Assembly: GCA_002825465.1 (NCBI GenBank)
Contig: PJER01000009.1
Coordinates: 1 to 64,000 of the forward strand
DNA length: 64,000 bases
DNA from: Candidatus Thorarchaeota archaeon MP8T_1
Lineage (GTDB): Archaea > Asgardarchaeota > Thorarchaeia > Thorarchaeales > Thorarchaeaceae
Direction of reading: 5' to 3'
The notes beneath the pieces are model-generated. The model made no database searches. It was not told the DNA's origin and saw only the letters and a program-made list of their open reading frames with translations. Each line of letters opens with the position of its first letter. Within the stretch, counting starts at the first letter, position 1. Below, in pieces: positions 8,626 through 17,328 of the stretch. Position numbers and translations under genes: made by a program.

Positions 8626-9461
8626 GTGAATGCAGCTGACACGTAGGCAACTACACTCTTGGTATCACCAGTTATATCACCAGATGATGTATACTTGAGA
8701 AGATCGAAGAAGGTTGCTCCACATTCTTTGGCAAAGACCAATGTTGCTGCAATCGGTCCTGCTCCACAGATACTTATTCTGTGCCCTTGAACAAAACTTA
8801 GGAAACCCTTTGGATCCATGTATTCCAAATACTCCAATGCTTGATTATCTTTGAGTTTAGCACTTTCTGCTGATTCAAAGTGAGTAAAATCTGAACTGGC
8901 AATGACAAGAATGTCATCGCTCTCTGCAAGTTTTGCAAGAGTCATACCAATTGACTCACAGACAGCATAAGACTGGTCGGAAACACAAATTGGAATGATG
9001 TTCACATCAGGACCAAAAATATATTGGAGAAATGGGATTTGTACCTCTATAGAGTGTTCATTACTATGAGCAACGCAATCGTTCGTTGCGAACTTATTTT
9101 CTTCAACTATTGCTGAACCAAGTCCACGATCGAATAGTGCCTTTCCCAGAGGAGTTTCCCAGTCTTCATTGCATACTGCCAGTCTAGCTCCCAGTCCGGT
9201 ATGATTCGGTCCGAGGATGACTATATGGTCTGGTCTTCCGTCTTCGAAAATCTTGAGATATGAATGGGCTGCTGGTTGACCTGAATACATGTATCCCGCA
9301 TGTGGTGCAATGACTGCTTTCAGGTTTCTACTCGTACCCGGTTCACCTTCCGGTGCACGACCTGGTCCAAGTTTCCCTAAGAAGCAATTTTCGATTCGTT
9401 TTCTGAGAAGATCTTCTTTTCCTTCATAAAATCTTCCAGCAACAACAGGCATTCTTGTCAT
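8622..9461 (-). CDS. MEMO1 family protein (AmmeMemoRadiSam system protein B)
   Basis: 279 residues from the ATG at 9461, which follows GGGAG by about 5 bases; the longer frame to 9494 adds unrelated residues. Family motifs are all present: APHAGYMYSG, HSNEHSIEVQIPFL, SSDFTHF and CGAGPI. They include the His, Asp and Cys residues that form the metal/active-site pocket in human MEMO1 and the related extradiol dioxygenases. Archaeal members occur with AMMECR1 and a radical SAM protein; neither partner is in this window. Biochemical function is unsettled in the literature. It lies 60 bases after hisS on the same strand and may be cotranscribed with it. Confidence 0.85.
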   Translation of the reverse strand: MTRMPVVAGRFYEGKEDLLRKRIENCFLGKLGPGRAPEGEPGTSRNLKAVIAPHAGYMYSGQPAAHSYLKIFEDGRPDHIVILGPNHTGLGARLAVCNEDWETPLGKALFDRGLGSAIVEENKFATNDCVAHSNEHSIEVQIPFLQYIFGPDVNIIPICVSDQSYAVCESIGMTLAKLAESDDILVIASSDFTHFESAESAKLKDNQALEYLEYMDPKGFLSFVQGHRISICGAGPIAATLVFAKECGATFFDLLKYTSSGDITGDTKSVVAYVSAAFT

Positions 9462-9521
9462 TGATTCTCCCGTGGAGTACAGTATGCACATCACGAGAAA
9501 AGCCTTTGGTCTGTCTTGAAA

Positions 9522-10832
9522 TTACTTCCTCAGAGTTTTCTTGATGAATTCGACAACAGAGTCAATCTTGACTTGATCAGTCTCTTTAGTCTTCATATTT
9601 CTTACACTGACCTCGCCTTTCTCAATATCCCTTTCACCAATAATTACAGTAAGTAATGCATTCTTTGAATCTGCTTGTGCAAAGAGTTTCTTTAGAGACC
9701 TATCCATTAGATCTACCTCACAAGAGATACCCTCCCTCACAAGTTTATTCTGAATAGCCATTCCATATCGTATCATAGGTGGTTTAATTGGTGCAATGAA
9801 GACATCAAGATCTGGAATTATTCCCTCAGGTAGTCCTCTAGCAATTACAACTTCGATCATCCTGCCTATTCCAAGAGAAATCCCTGTAGCTGGTGTTGGT
9901 GGTCCACCAAATCTCTCAATCAAATGATCGTATCTACCACCACCTAAAATCGCACCCACTTGTGGTTCTCCAAGATAATTGCCTTCGAAGACAGGTCCAG
10001 TATAGTAATCGAGACCTCTGGCAAGTGACATATCAAACAGAACTTTGTCACCTACTCCAGCATCATCAAAAATCTGCGCCATCATCACAAGCTCTTCAAC
10101 ACCGACAATGCCTATCTTTGAACCTGCAAGTATCTCTCTGAATTTTTCAAGTGATTTAACACCTGAACCATTGATATCGATGGCATCGATTAAGAAATCA
10201 CTTGACTCCTTACTGATTCCTCTCTCATCTAACTCTTTGAGAACGCCATCACGTCCGATCTTGTCTAGTTTGTCAATCGCTCTAAAGCATTCGAAAGCTA
10301 ACTCATCAGGGACCCCTGCTCGTTCGGTAAGTCCCTTCAAGACCTTTCTGTTGTTTATCCTGATCCGATATTCACTACCAAGAACTCTTCTTAGAAATTC
10401 TAAAGCAATAACTACAACCTCTGCATCTGCAGCTGGACTATCAGCACCGATAATATCCACATCAGCTTGCTCAAACTCGCGATAGCGACCTGCTTGGGGT
10501 CTGTCATAACGCCAAGCTTTGCCAACTGCATATCGTTTGAAGGGTTTTGGTAAATGCGGATTCGTCGCAATAATTCGAGCTAAGGGCACCGTAAGATCAA
10601 ATCTTAATCCAACTTCTCGTTCACCCTTGTCTGTGAACTTGAAGGTCTCTGCTTCAACTTCTTCTCCACCCTTTGCTGAAAGGGTCTGCCATAGTTCCAT
10701 CACCGGCGAATCGAGTGGCTCGTATCCGAATTTCTGGAAGATATCAATGGCTGTCTTCATTAGATAATCTCTAACCCGCATCTCAGGGCCAAAGAGGTCT
10801 CTCATACCTCGAACTGTTCTCATATCACTCAC
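9522..10832 (-). CDS. hisS: Histidyl-tRNA synthetase
   Basis: 436 residues, the usual size for archaeal HisRS. Class II motif 2 is RYDRPQAGRYREFEQAD; the HisRS signatures GLDYYTGPVFE and GGRYDHL are present; motif 3 is ATGISLGIGRM; an anticodon-binding domain makes up the last 95 or so residues. The GTG at 10832 is chosen because GGAGG lies 7 bases upstream and the protein then starts MSDMRTVRGMRDL as in homologues; the GTG at 10886 has no ribosome-binding site. A CTTAAAG box around 10967 could be its promoter. It charges tRNA-His in the cytoplasm. Confidence 0.93.
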   Translation of the reverse strand: MSDMRTVRGMRDLFGPEMRVRDYLMKTAIDIFQKFGYEPLDSPVMELWQTLSAKGGEEVEAETFKFTDKGEREVGLRFDLTVPLARIIATNPHLPKPFKRYAVGKAWRYDRPQAGRYREFEQADVDIIGADSPAADAEVVVIALEFLRRVLGSEYRIRINNRKVLKGLTERAGVPDELAFECFRAIDKLDKIGRDGVLKELDERGISKESSDFLIDAIDINGSGVKSLEKFREILAGSKIGIVGVEELVMMAQIFDDAGVGDKVLFDMSLARGLDYYTGPVFEGNYLGEPQVGAILGGGRYDHLIERFGGPPTPATGISLGIGRMIEVVIARGLPEGIIPDLDVFIAPIKPPMIRYGMAIQNKLVREGISCEVDLMDRSLKKLFAQADSKNALLTVIIGERDIEKGEVSVRNMKTKETDQVKIDSVVEFIKKTLRK

Positions 10833-10996
10833 TGGTATTCCTCCAAAACTCGTTCCGGTAACAGAAGTTGGCGACGGAGTATTCACTAAGTCTATCGATA
10901 CTCTTGATGAACAAAGCCACCATCTTTCATGTTTGTCACCAACCCCGAATCTGCGTTATCCCACTTTAAGTGTTGCGCTAGTTGGATATTGACAAT

Positions 10997-12319
10997 CTAT
11001 ACTATTCCCATTGAGAACATAACTAGATAGATTAGGATTATGAAACCTATGATTATCGAGTCACGCGCAACTATTTTGAGGAGTCTTGTTTCTTTTCGAT
11101 CTGCAAGGTACACGTAGATTATCTTATTGAGAACTGAAATTATTGTTGTGATTATAATTGCGATTCCAACTTCAGTATAGAGTGAAGGATTGAGAACAAA
11201 GACAGCTGCAGAGCTAGCAACAACTGCACCTGCAGATACAAAACCTCCAATGATTGCAGCAATTATTAATCCAGTCCCACTAAATGATTGTGTGAGGACA
11301 AGTTGGATGAGATATACGCCTGCGAATATCGCTCCAAATCTTAATGCTGGTCCAAATTCGAATGGAGACACGAGTTTAGTATCGAAGAGTTGTCCCTCTT
11401 TAGTGGCCTGTGATTTCTTATTCTCTAGAATCATGCGTACCATACTTGCGACAATTAGAATGGTTATTGGAATAAGATATAATCTAACAAGCCAAAGTGT
11501 ACTATCAATTACCAAAAGGAGCAATCCATTGCGGAGAACCATTGCTACATTGGCGAGGTTGATGGCAAGGGAGATTCTCCCCGATCCGCGTCTGCCTTCA
11601 TTGACATAAAAATCAGTAACACTGGACACCGCTGCTTCACTGTTTGCAAGACCTCCGAAAAGACCGAAGAAGTAGATTCCACGGTCTTTGAATTTCTTAA
11701 CAAGAAGATAGTTACCAAAACTTACTCCAAGTAGGAGAACCACGAGAAAATAGGTCTGGAAGGCTGGAAAATCTATAGTCCAGATTCTGATCGTTTCTGG
11801 AACTAGTGGCCAGAAGAATAGTATAATCACTGCTAGTTCTACTGCACTAATCATTTCTTCGCGTGAGATAACCTCAACTGCATGAGCCAGTTCTTCCTTG
11901 AATCCTAATATGAGAAACACAAGCAAAGATACTGACATTGCAAAAATCTGAAGGTTGCCAAATAACTGCCCTTCAATGGGAGTATCAAAACCAACTAATG
12001 CACCAAGAACAAATGAAATGGAAAATACAAGCGGAGTTGTCAATCCCTTTCCCATAGTTCGAAACAATTTCCAATATACTTGTGTTCCAACAAGAATTAT
12101 GGAAATAGTAACACCGTATATCAGAACAACTGGATTTCCTGTTATCTGAGAAATGTAAACTGACATTGCACCAAGTAGGCTATGCAATCCAAAAGAGCGT
12201 ACACCTGCTACTCTCTCACTCTCTAATTTCTTCTGCCGCTCTAAGCCAATCAATGCTCCAACAACAAATCCGAGTAAAGCCTTCACGAGTAGGTCTGGAG
12301 TGAAAAGGAATTCTTGCAA
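10997..12319 (-). CDS. MgtC/SapB-DUF4010 membrane protein
   Basis: 440 residues, about 12 hydrophobic helices. The N-terminal 130 residues are an MgtC/SapB domain (LLGFVVGALIGLERQ, then RVAGVRSFGLHSLLG), and the rest matches the DUF4010 layout with the conserved GLANSEAAVSS segment. Proteins of this architecture are common in archaea; involvement in Mg or other ion homeostasis is assumed from MgtC but not shown. Start is a TTG at 12319 with GGTGAT about 7 bases upstream. It sits upstream of hisS, with 164 bases between. Confidence 0.8.
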   Translation of the reverse strand: MQEFLFTPDLLVKALLGFVVGALIGLERQKKLESERVAGVRSFGLHSLLGAMSVYISQITGNPVVLIYGVTISIILVGTQVYWKLFRTMGKGLTTPLVFSISFVLGALVGFDTPIEGQLFGNLQIFAMSVSLLVFLILGFKEELAHAVEVISREEMISAVELAVIILFFWPLVPETIRIWTIDFPAFQTYFLVVLLLGVSFGNYLLVKKFKDRGIYFFGLFGGLANSEAAVSSVTDFYVNEGRRGSGRISLAINLANVAMVLRNGLLLLVIDSTLWLVRLYLIPITILIVASMVRMILENKKSQATKEGQLFDTKLVSPFEFGPALRFGAIFAGVYLIQLVLTQSFSGTGLIIAAIIGGFVSAGAVVASSAAVFVLNPSLYTEVGIAIIITTIISVLNKIIYVYLADRKETRLLKIVARDSIIIGFIILIYLVMFSMGIV

Positions 12320-12410
12320 ATTGCATCACCACTAGGACTTAAAGCAATAGTATCATCCTCTTTTAAGACGTAGCATGATGTCATATTAATAAAAATAAAA
12401 AGAACAGAAA

Positions 12411-12433
12411 GAGGCTGGAACTATTCCAGCCTC
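12411..12433 (-). terminator. Hairpin terminator of rpoK with the stop codon in its loop
   Basis: Perfect 10-bp stem GAGGCTGGAA / TTCCAGCCTC with a 3-base loop. On the minus strand the loop is TAG, the stop codon of the rpoK gene, and the stem is followed by a long U-rich run (12380-12410 read in reverse). This is the shape of an intrinsic terminator. Confidence 0.8.
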
Positions 12434-13128
12434 GTATTTTTGAGTAGAACGGATAATGGAATGTCGGTGAATTCACCTGTAGGAAGCGTTCTACGGACAG
12501 TCATAGGAAGTACTCCTGAACGAAGTTCTTCTTCTGCAAATCCATAACGGCCTTTGTCAATACCCTCTGTATTGATCATTATAGGGGCTCCCATGGATAT
12601 CTGGAGAGCACGAGCACCGATGATACGAGCTTTCTCGTATTTGGTCAGCCATTTTGGACCTATGGTCACTCCAATAGCTGCTTTGTCCTCGTCATATCCT
12701 GTAACAAGGTTCTTTCGTTCCTCTGCTCGCGTGATCTCTTCGATTGGAGGTAATTCATGTCGGTCAGGTTCTGGCTCTGGTGCTTTCTTCCTTTTCGATT
12801 TGGATTTTGCACTCAAGTCTATCTCGCCTGAATCAATCTTCTCCTGAAGGTCAAAGGCTTCGCCAATTACTGCATCTGCTTTTGCTTCACTCAGGCCAGT
12901 GACAGCCTCAGCTAATGCTTCTTTCGCAGCTTCTGACACTTTCTTGATAGTGTCATATCCTGATTCAGCTAATTTCTCAGCTGTCTTTGGTCCGACACCG
13001 GGGATATTGGTCAGTAAAGATATGATCTCACTTAGATCTGAATCTTCAGATTTGGTATCGGTCTTTGTTTTTGCCTCTTCTTTCGCTTCTGGAGCATCTT
13101 TTTCGTTGTTTTCAGAGCCTTCTGACAT
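12421..13128 (-). CDS. rpoK: DNA-directed RNA polymerase subunit K (Rpb6/omega) with N-terminal HhH domain
   Basis: 235 residues. The last 80 or so are unmistakably RpoK/Rpb6: LTKYEKARIIGARALQIS, GAPIMI, EELRSGVLPMTVRR and DIPLSVLL. Archaeal RpoK is usually 55-100 residues; here it is preceded by an acidic Lys/Glu tail (1-32), a helix-hairpin-helix module (about 37-90, containing IPGVGPKTAEKLAESGY) like those in RadA and other DNA-binding proteins, and a basic linker (KSKSKRKKAPEPEP). The ATG at 13128 follows AGGTGA; the GTG at 13137 is part of that site. It lies 35 bases after the thermosome gene on the same strand and may share its transcript. Confidence 0.85.
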   Translation of the reverse strand: MSEGSENNEKDAPEAKEEAKTKTDTKSEDSDLSEIISLLTNIPGVGPKTAEKLAESGYDTIKKVSEAAKEALAEAVTGLSEAKADAVIGEAFDLQEKIDSGEIDLSAKSKSKRKKAPEPEPDRHELPPIEEITRAEERKNLVTGYDEDKAAIGVTIGPKWLTKYEKARIIGARALQISMGAPIMINTEGIDKGRYGFAEEELRSGVLPMTVRRTLPTGEFTDIPLSVLLKNTRLE

Positions 13129-13163
13129 GAGTTTCACCTGATTCCATTTACGTTTGACTCTTT

Positions 13164-14804
13164 CTATTCGTCATCGCCGCCCATGTCGTCGCCGCCAGGA
13201 CCGCCGCCCATTCCACCTGGACCGCCCTTTGAGCTGATGACATCGTCGATCTTCAATATCATCATAGCAGCTTCAGCTGCGGACATGACGATCTGCTTGT
13301 TGACAACAGCAGCCTCGACAACTCGAGCCTTTTTCATGTCATCAACCTTGCCTTTTGAGATTTCGATACCGTGATTAACCTTGCCATCTGTGTGTGCTTT
13401 TCTCAAACTTACAATCATGTCAATGGGATCGAGACCCGCATTCTCTGCTAGAGTATTTGGTAAGGACTCTATTGCATCAGCAAAGGAGTTTACAGCATAC
13501 TGCTCACGACCTTCAAGGGTTGATGAATAGTCTCTGAGTTGCTTCGATATCTCTGCTGCCAATGCACCACCACCATATGTGACTTGTGGATGCATCACAA
13601 CATCTCTGACAACATAGAGTGCGTCATTCAGCGCTCTGTCAACCTCATCAACGATGTGGTCAGTACCACCACGGACGAGGAGTGTGACAACGCTAGACTT
13701 CGGTGTGCCCTCGATAAAGAGCATCTTGTCGTCTCCGACTTCTCTCTGTTCAATGAGTTTTGCTTTACCAAGGTCAGCTGCGGTGAGATTCTTAATCTTT
13801 GAAACAATTTGTGCTCCAGTAGTCTTGTGGACTCTCTCGACATCTGACTTCTTGATTCGTCGAACTGCTAGGATTCCTTCCTTAGCTAGATAATGCTGGA
13901 CAACGTCATCTATGCCTTTCTGAGCAATTACGACATTGGCACCTGATTGAACAATGGTGTTAACCATGTCTTTCAAGATGCGCTCTTCTTCCTCAAGGAA
14001 ACTTGTCATGGAACTTGGGTCCTTGATTGAGATCTTTGCGTCAAACTCTGTCTTGGTCACTTCAAGAGCTGCCTCAATGAGAGCAATCTTAGCTCCTTCA
14101 ACTTTCTTTGGCATTCCTGCATGAACGACCTCTTTGTCAAGAACAAGACCCTTCACCAGTTCGGTTTTGTCAACTGTCATTCCAGTCTGCTTCTGACGGG
14201 GAATATTATCGATGTTAAGATCTTCACCTGCTGGTACATCCTTAGCAATTGCTAGGACTGCATCAACAACTGTCTTTGCAAGAGTATCACGATTTCCGGA
14301 AACGAACTTGCTGGACATTGAAGTCTTTGCTACATCCATGAGTATCTTCTTGTAGTCTGCACCAGCAGGGTCCACATCTTCTGCAACTGCTTCGATTACT
14401 TCTAGTGCCTTTGCTGTTGCTTTTCGATACCCATTGATAATTGTAGTTGGGTGTATCTTCTGGTCTAGCAGAGTTTCAGCCTGTCGAAGTAAATCGCCAG
14501 TTAGGACAGCAGCGGTTGTAGTGCCATCGCCAACTTCAGCGTCTACTGTCTTTGAAACTTCAATTACCATCTTCGCAGCAGGATGGGCTACATCCATTTC
14601 TTTAAGAATGGTTGCTCCATCATTGCTGACTGTCACATCTCCGAAGCTATCCACGAGCATCTTGTCCATACCTTTTGGACCAAGGGCTGATTTTACTGCC
14701 TCGGCAATAACGATTGCAGCCATGATATTGTTCCTTTGAGCATCACGGCCACGTGTTCTCTCGGTGTCTTCTCTCAGAACAAGCACCGGTACGTTTTGAC
14801 TCAT
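13164..14804 (-). CDS. Thermosome subunit (group II chaperonin)
   Basis: 546 residues, full length. Signature segments: LGPKGMDKML, GDVTVSNDGATIL, the ATPase motif VGDGTTTAAVL, and the Gly/Met-rich C-terminal tail GGMGGGPGGDDMGGDDE that projects into the cavity. It assembles as a double-ring ATP-driven folding machine in the cytoplasm. Only one subunit gene is in the window. Start at the ATG at 14804 after AAGGAGGAA; a TTG lies directly before it. A strong TATA box at 14904-14911 lies about 100 bases upstream. Confidence 0.96.
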   Translation of the reverse strand: MSQNVPVLVLREDTERTRGRDAQRNNIMAAIVIAEAVKSALGPKGMDKMLVDSFGDVTVSNDGATILKEMDVAHPAAKMVIEVSKTVDAEVGDGTTTAAVLTGDLLRQAETLLDQKIHPTTIINGYRKATAKALEVIEAVAEDVDPAGADYKKILMDVAKTSMSSKFVSGNRDTLAKTVVDAVLAIAKDVPAGEDLNIDNIPRQKQTGMTVDKTELVKGLVLDKEVVHAGMPKKVEGAKIALIEAALEVTKTEFDAKISIKDPSSMTSFLEEEERILKDMVNTIVQSGANVVIAQKGIDDVVQHYLAKEGILAVRRIKKSDVERVHKTTGAQIVSKIKNLTAADLGKAKLIEQREVGDDKMLFIEGTPKSSVVTLLVRGGTDHIVDEVDRALNDALYVVRDVVMHPQVTYGGGALAAEISKQLRDYSSTLEGREQYAVNSFADAIESLPNTLAENAGLDPIDMIVSLRKAHTDGKVNHGIEISKGKVDDMKKARVVEAAVVNKQIVMSAAEAAMMILKIDDVISSKGGPGGMGGGPGGDDMGGDDE

Positions 14805-14831
14805 CAATTAGTTCCTCCTTGTCCTGACCAT

Positions 14832-14896
14832 GACCGCACGAAGCAATCGCACTAGACTGGCCAGTTCAAATAAAACTGTACAAGCACTTCGCGGTC
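14832..14896 (-). promoter_or_regulatory. Inverted repeat in the thermosome promoter/leader
   Basis: GACCGC-ac-GAAG at 14832-14843 pairs with CTTCGCGGTC at 14887-14896: ten base pairs with a two-base bulge, arms 43 bases apart. The distal arm falls between the TATA box and the expected transcript start, so the repeat is more likely a DNA operator than an RNA structure. Confidence 0.35.
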
Positions 14897-14903
14897 GTTT
14901 TCG

Positions 14904-14911
14904 TTTTTAAA
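14904..14911 (-). promoter_or_regulatory. TATA box of the thermosome gene
   Basis: TTTAAAAA read on the minus strand, in a clear A/T-rich patch inside a mixed-composition intergenic region. The expected transcript start near 14880 gives a leader of about 75 bases ending in the AAGGAGGAA ribosome-binding site. Confidence 0.6.
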
Positions 14912-15034
14912 CGTTAGCTTCTGACACGAGGCAAGAGACTTGCATAGTTACCTATCCAACGAAGAGATAAAAGAGTCAACCTGTTACAGAATAATACTTC
15001 AATAGACATTAGGTTAGTAGTGGAGGAACAAAGA

Positions 15035-16411
15035 ATGTCAGTATTCGATTCTGGTGAACGAAAAGGTCCAGGAATTATCACACGACTTGCAATTAAAATG
15101 CCAAAATCAAGATCTCTATGGAAATGGATGTTGATTCTTCTAACATTATTCTGTCCATTGTTCATCGCCTCTGGTGTGTGGTTTGGATTCGCAATATCCA
15201 TGTTTAGTTCAGGGGGCTGGGTTATTGTATTTCCAATAGGACCCTCAAATAGTGGACCTCTTTACCTAGTTTTTTACATGCTTTGGTTACCGATATTATT
15301 TGCAATCCTTAGATTCAATAAAATGGCTAAGGACAGGGTACGTTCAAGAATTGCAAGGATTTTTACTTGGTATTACTTCCTGTTGATTGTTGGCGCTTTT
15401 CTATTGGTTGTTGTTATTACTGGTCCGTCCGTTAGTATTGGTTTGGGAATACCTATTGGTCTCTTTTCATGGTTTATCATGTATCTCCGCTATAAGCAGT
15501 TGAACTACTATCTTGATATTGAAGTTCCGAAATCTACTGCTCCTACATCTGCATTGGCACCAGCAGCAGCAACCACAGATTTACCAGTGAAAGTGACTTC
15601 TGGGTACGATATTGCTGGAGAGAACCTCAAGTTAGCTGTCAAGGTCAGCAATGAGGGAGACCTTGCAATCTTGAATGTCACAGTGAATCTTGATACTCCT
15701 GATGGGTTTGAATTCACAAGTGGAACACTACCTTCACAGAAGATTGGAAATATCAATGGTGGCACATTTCAGAGTGCAATATTCTGGCTCAAGCCCCAGC
15801 GATGTGTAGATGATGAATACACTGGTAGTGTTGTATTCAGAGACCCTCAGAACAAATCTCACACAGTCCTAATTCCAAGAAAGCGTATAGTCAATGTCTG
15901 TCCGATGTTAGAGAGTACTGATGATGTTGAAGGTGTCTTTAAGAAACTCAAGTTTGGCTCACTATCACGAAACTGTGCATCATTCAAATTCACCGGGAGT
16001 GCCAAGACAGTCTATGAATTAGCCAAGTCTCGTCTAAGAGGTCTTGATCCAGTCGACCGTTCGGAACAGACTCTTGATGATGGTAATTTCCTTGGATACG
16101 CATGCTTCGTCGGGCAAACGAAATTTGGCGATCAACACTTTGCTGCAGAAGTCCAAACAACTGGGACTGAATCATCAGGAGTTCTCACGTTGAGTGTATA
16201 TTCAGATGATGAAAGAATCCTCAGCGGGTACATGGTAGATGTAATGCAAGATGTGCGTGAGCATGTCACTGTTGTAGAGGAGCAAGCCTGTCCTCTCGCA
16301 ACCTGCCCCAAGTGTGGTGCTAATATTGATCCAACCAAGATTGATGAAAATCGTGTATACATCTGTACCTATTGTGGTGCTGCAAGTAAAGCTGCGCCAT
16401 GGCTTGCATAG
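15035..16411 (+). CDS. Membrane protein with beta-sandwich region and C-terminal zinc ribbon
   Basis: 458 residues from the ATG at 15035, with GGAGGA 10-12 bases upstream. Four or so hydrophobic helices lie in the first 150 residues. A low-complexity Ala/Pro linker follows, then a CARDB/DUF11-like beta-sandwich (LKLAVKVSNEGDLAILNVTVNLDTP), an alpha/beta region, and a treble-clef or ribbon motif at the end (C-P-x-C-G ... C-T-x-C-G). No named family is recognised. The zinc ribbon at the end suggests a cytosolic C-terminus, whereas CARDB-like domains are often extracellular; topology is therefore uncertain. It is divergent from the thermosome gene. Confidence 0.7.
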   Translation: MSVFDSGERKGPGIITRLAIKMPKSRSLWKWMLILLTLFCPLFIASGVWFGFAISMFSSGGWVIVFPIGPSNSGPLYLVFYMLWLPILFAILRFNKMAKDRVRSRIARIFTWYYFLLIVGAFLLVVVITGPSVSIGLGIPIGLFSWFIMYLRYKQLNYYLDIEVPKSTAPTSALAPAAATTDLPVKVTSGYDIAGENLKLAVKVSNEGDLAILNVTVNLDTPDGFEFTSGTLPSQKIGNINGGTFQSAIFWLKPQRCVDDEYTGSVVFRDPQNKSHTVLIPRKRIVNVCPMLESTDDVEGVFKKLKFGSLSRNCASFKFTGSAKTVYELAKSRLRGLDPVDRSEQTLDDGNFLGYACFVGQTKFGDQHFAAEVQTTGTESSGVLTLSVYSDDERILSGYMVDVMQDVREHVTVVEEQACPLATCPKCGANIDPTKIDENRVYICTYCGAASKAAPWLA

Positions 16412-16419
16412 AATCTACG

Positions 16420-17328
16420 CTAATTTCGTCTTAGAATAACGCTATCTCCCTTGGTCGCACCAATGGCTTGGGAGATATGCGGACATTTAGCTCTTGAGAT
16501 ATAGTAAGTCTCGACCTTTATTTCACGTTGAATTTCAGGAAAAGTTTCTATGTTTGCTTGCCCCTTTGCAATTACAAGGTCACTATCTGAGATTAATTGC
16601 AGAAATTCCTTACTTACTAAATGAAGAGGAACTCCATGCGCCCAGGCCCCAGTGTCTGCAATTGTTGCAAGGTCCTCAATCTCTGTGCCAATGACCTCTG
16701 CTCGTGTAACATCGTTAGCCATTGCCTGTCCCTTTACCACGAATGTAATCGACCACCCCATATCTCTGATGAAGCGTAGCAACGGGATATCGAATACATG
16801 TTCTCCTGCATTATCTGCAAGGAATGTCAGGTTACCGGTCTTAGCGTTCAGAGACCTCCATAGGTGGTCTGAATCATCGATAGCAAAACCTTGAGTTTGA
16901 ATTGATCTAAACATCTCCTCAAGATTGTCTAGGTCTGGTTCATGTCCAGCTGTATTGAAGTCAATCACATTTCCTGTGAGTGCTGAAGCAATGCAGGCTT
17001 TGAATCGGTCTATTCCTTGAAGCTGCTCAATAATCTTGTCAATTGTTGGAAGTGCCTTTAATGCTGCTTGAGTACTGATTTTTTTAATCTCCACAAAAGG
17101 GTCCATGTTTCCAGCTTTTGTGTATAGTTTCTGATACATATCGATTGATAGAGGAGCTGGTTCAATTCGATTTTCAAATCCATTAGCTAGAAGACGAAAT
17201 GCGTACGCAAAAAAATCAGCATGTTTTGATTCATCAGGAACAAGGAGTGGAACAATCATCTTCAGACTATTCATAATGCATGCGCTACAATCAGGAATGA
17301 GAGGGACTTCAATACGGTCATTCAGCAT
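16420..17328 (-). CDS. DUF89 family damage-control phosphatase
   Basis: 302 residues. Family features: N-terminal C-x2-C in PDCSACIMN, LTGNVIDFN, the metal-site Asp-Asn in FLADNAGEHVFDIPL, and SDLVIAKGQANIET near the end. DUF89 proteins are metal-dependent phosphatases that remove damaged phosphometabolites (such as sugar phosphates or oxidised pantetheine phosphates). The ATG at 17328 overlaps the end of the acetyltransferase gene upstream by 11 bases, so the two are translationally coupled; a start at 17403 would bury itself in that gene. Confidence 0.85.
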   Translation of the reverse strand: MLNDRIEVPLIPDCSACIMNSLKMIVPLLVPDESKHADFFAYAFRLLANGFENRIEPAPLSIDMYQKLYTKAGNMDPFVEIKKISTQAALKALPTIDKIIEQLQGIDRFKACIASALTGNVIDFNTAGHEPDLDNLEEMFRSIQTQGFAIDDSDHLWRSLNAKTGNLTFLADNAGEHVFDIPLLRFIRDMGWSITFVVKGQAMANDVTRAEVIGTEIEDLATIADTGAWAHGVPLHLVSKEFLQLISDSDLVIAKGQANIETFPEIQREIKVETYYISRAKCPHISQAIGATKGDSVILRRN

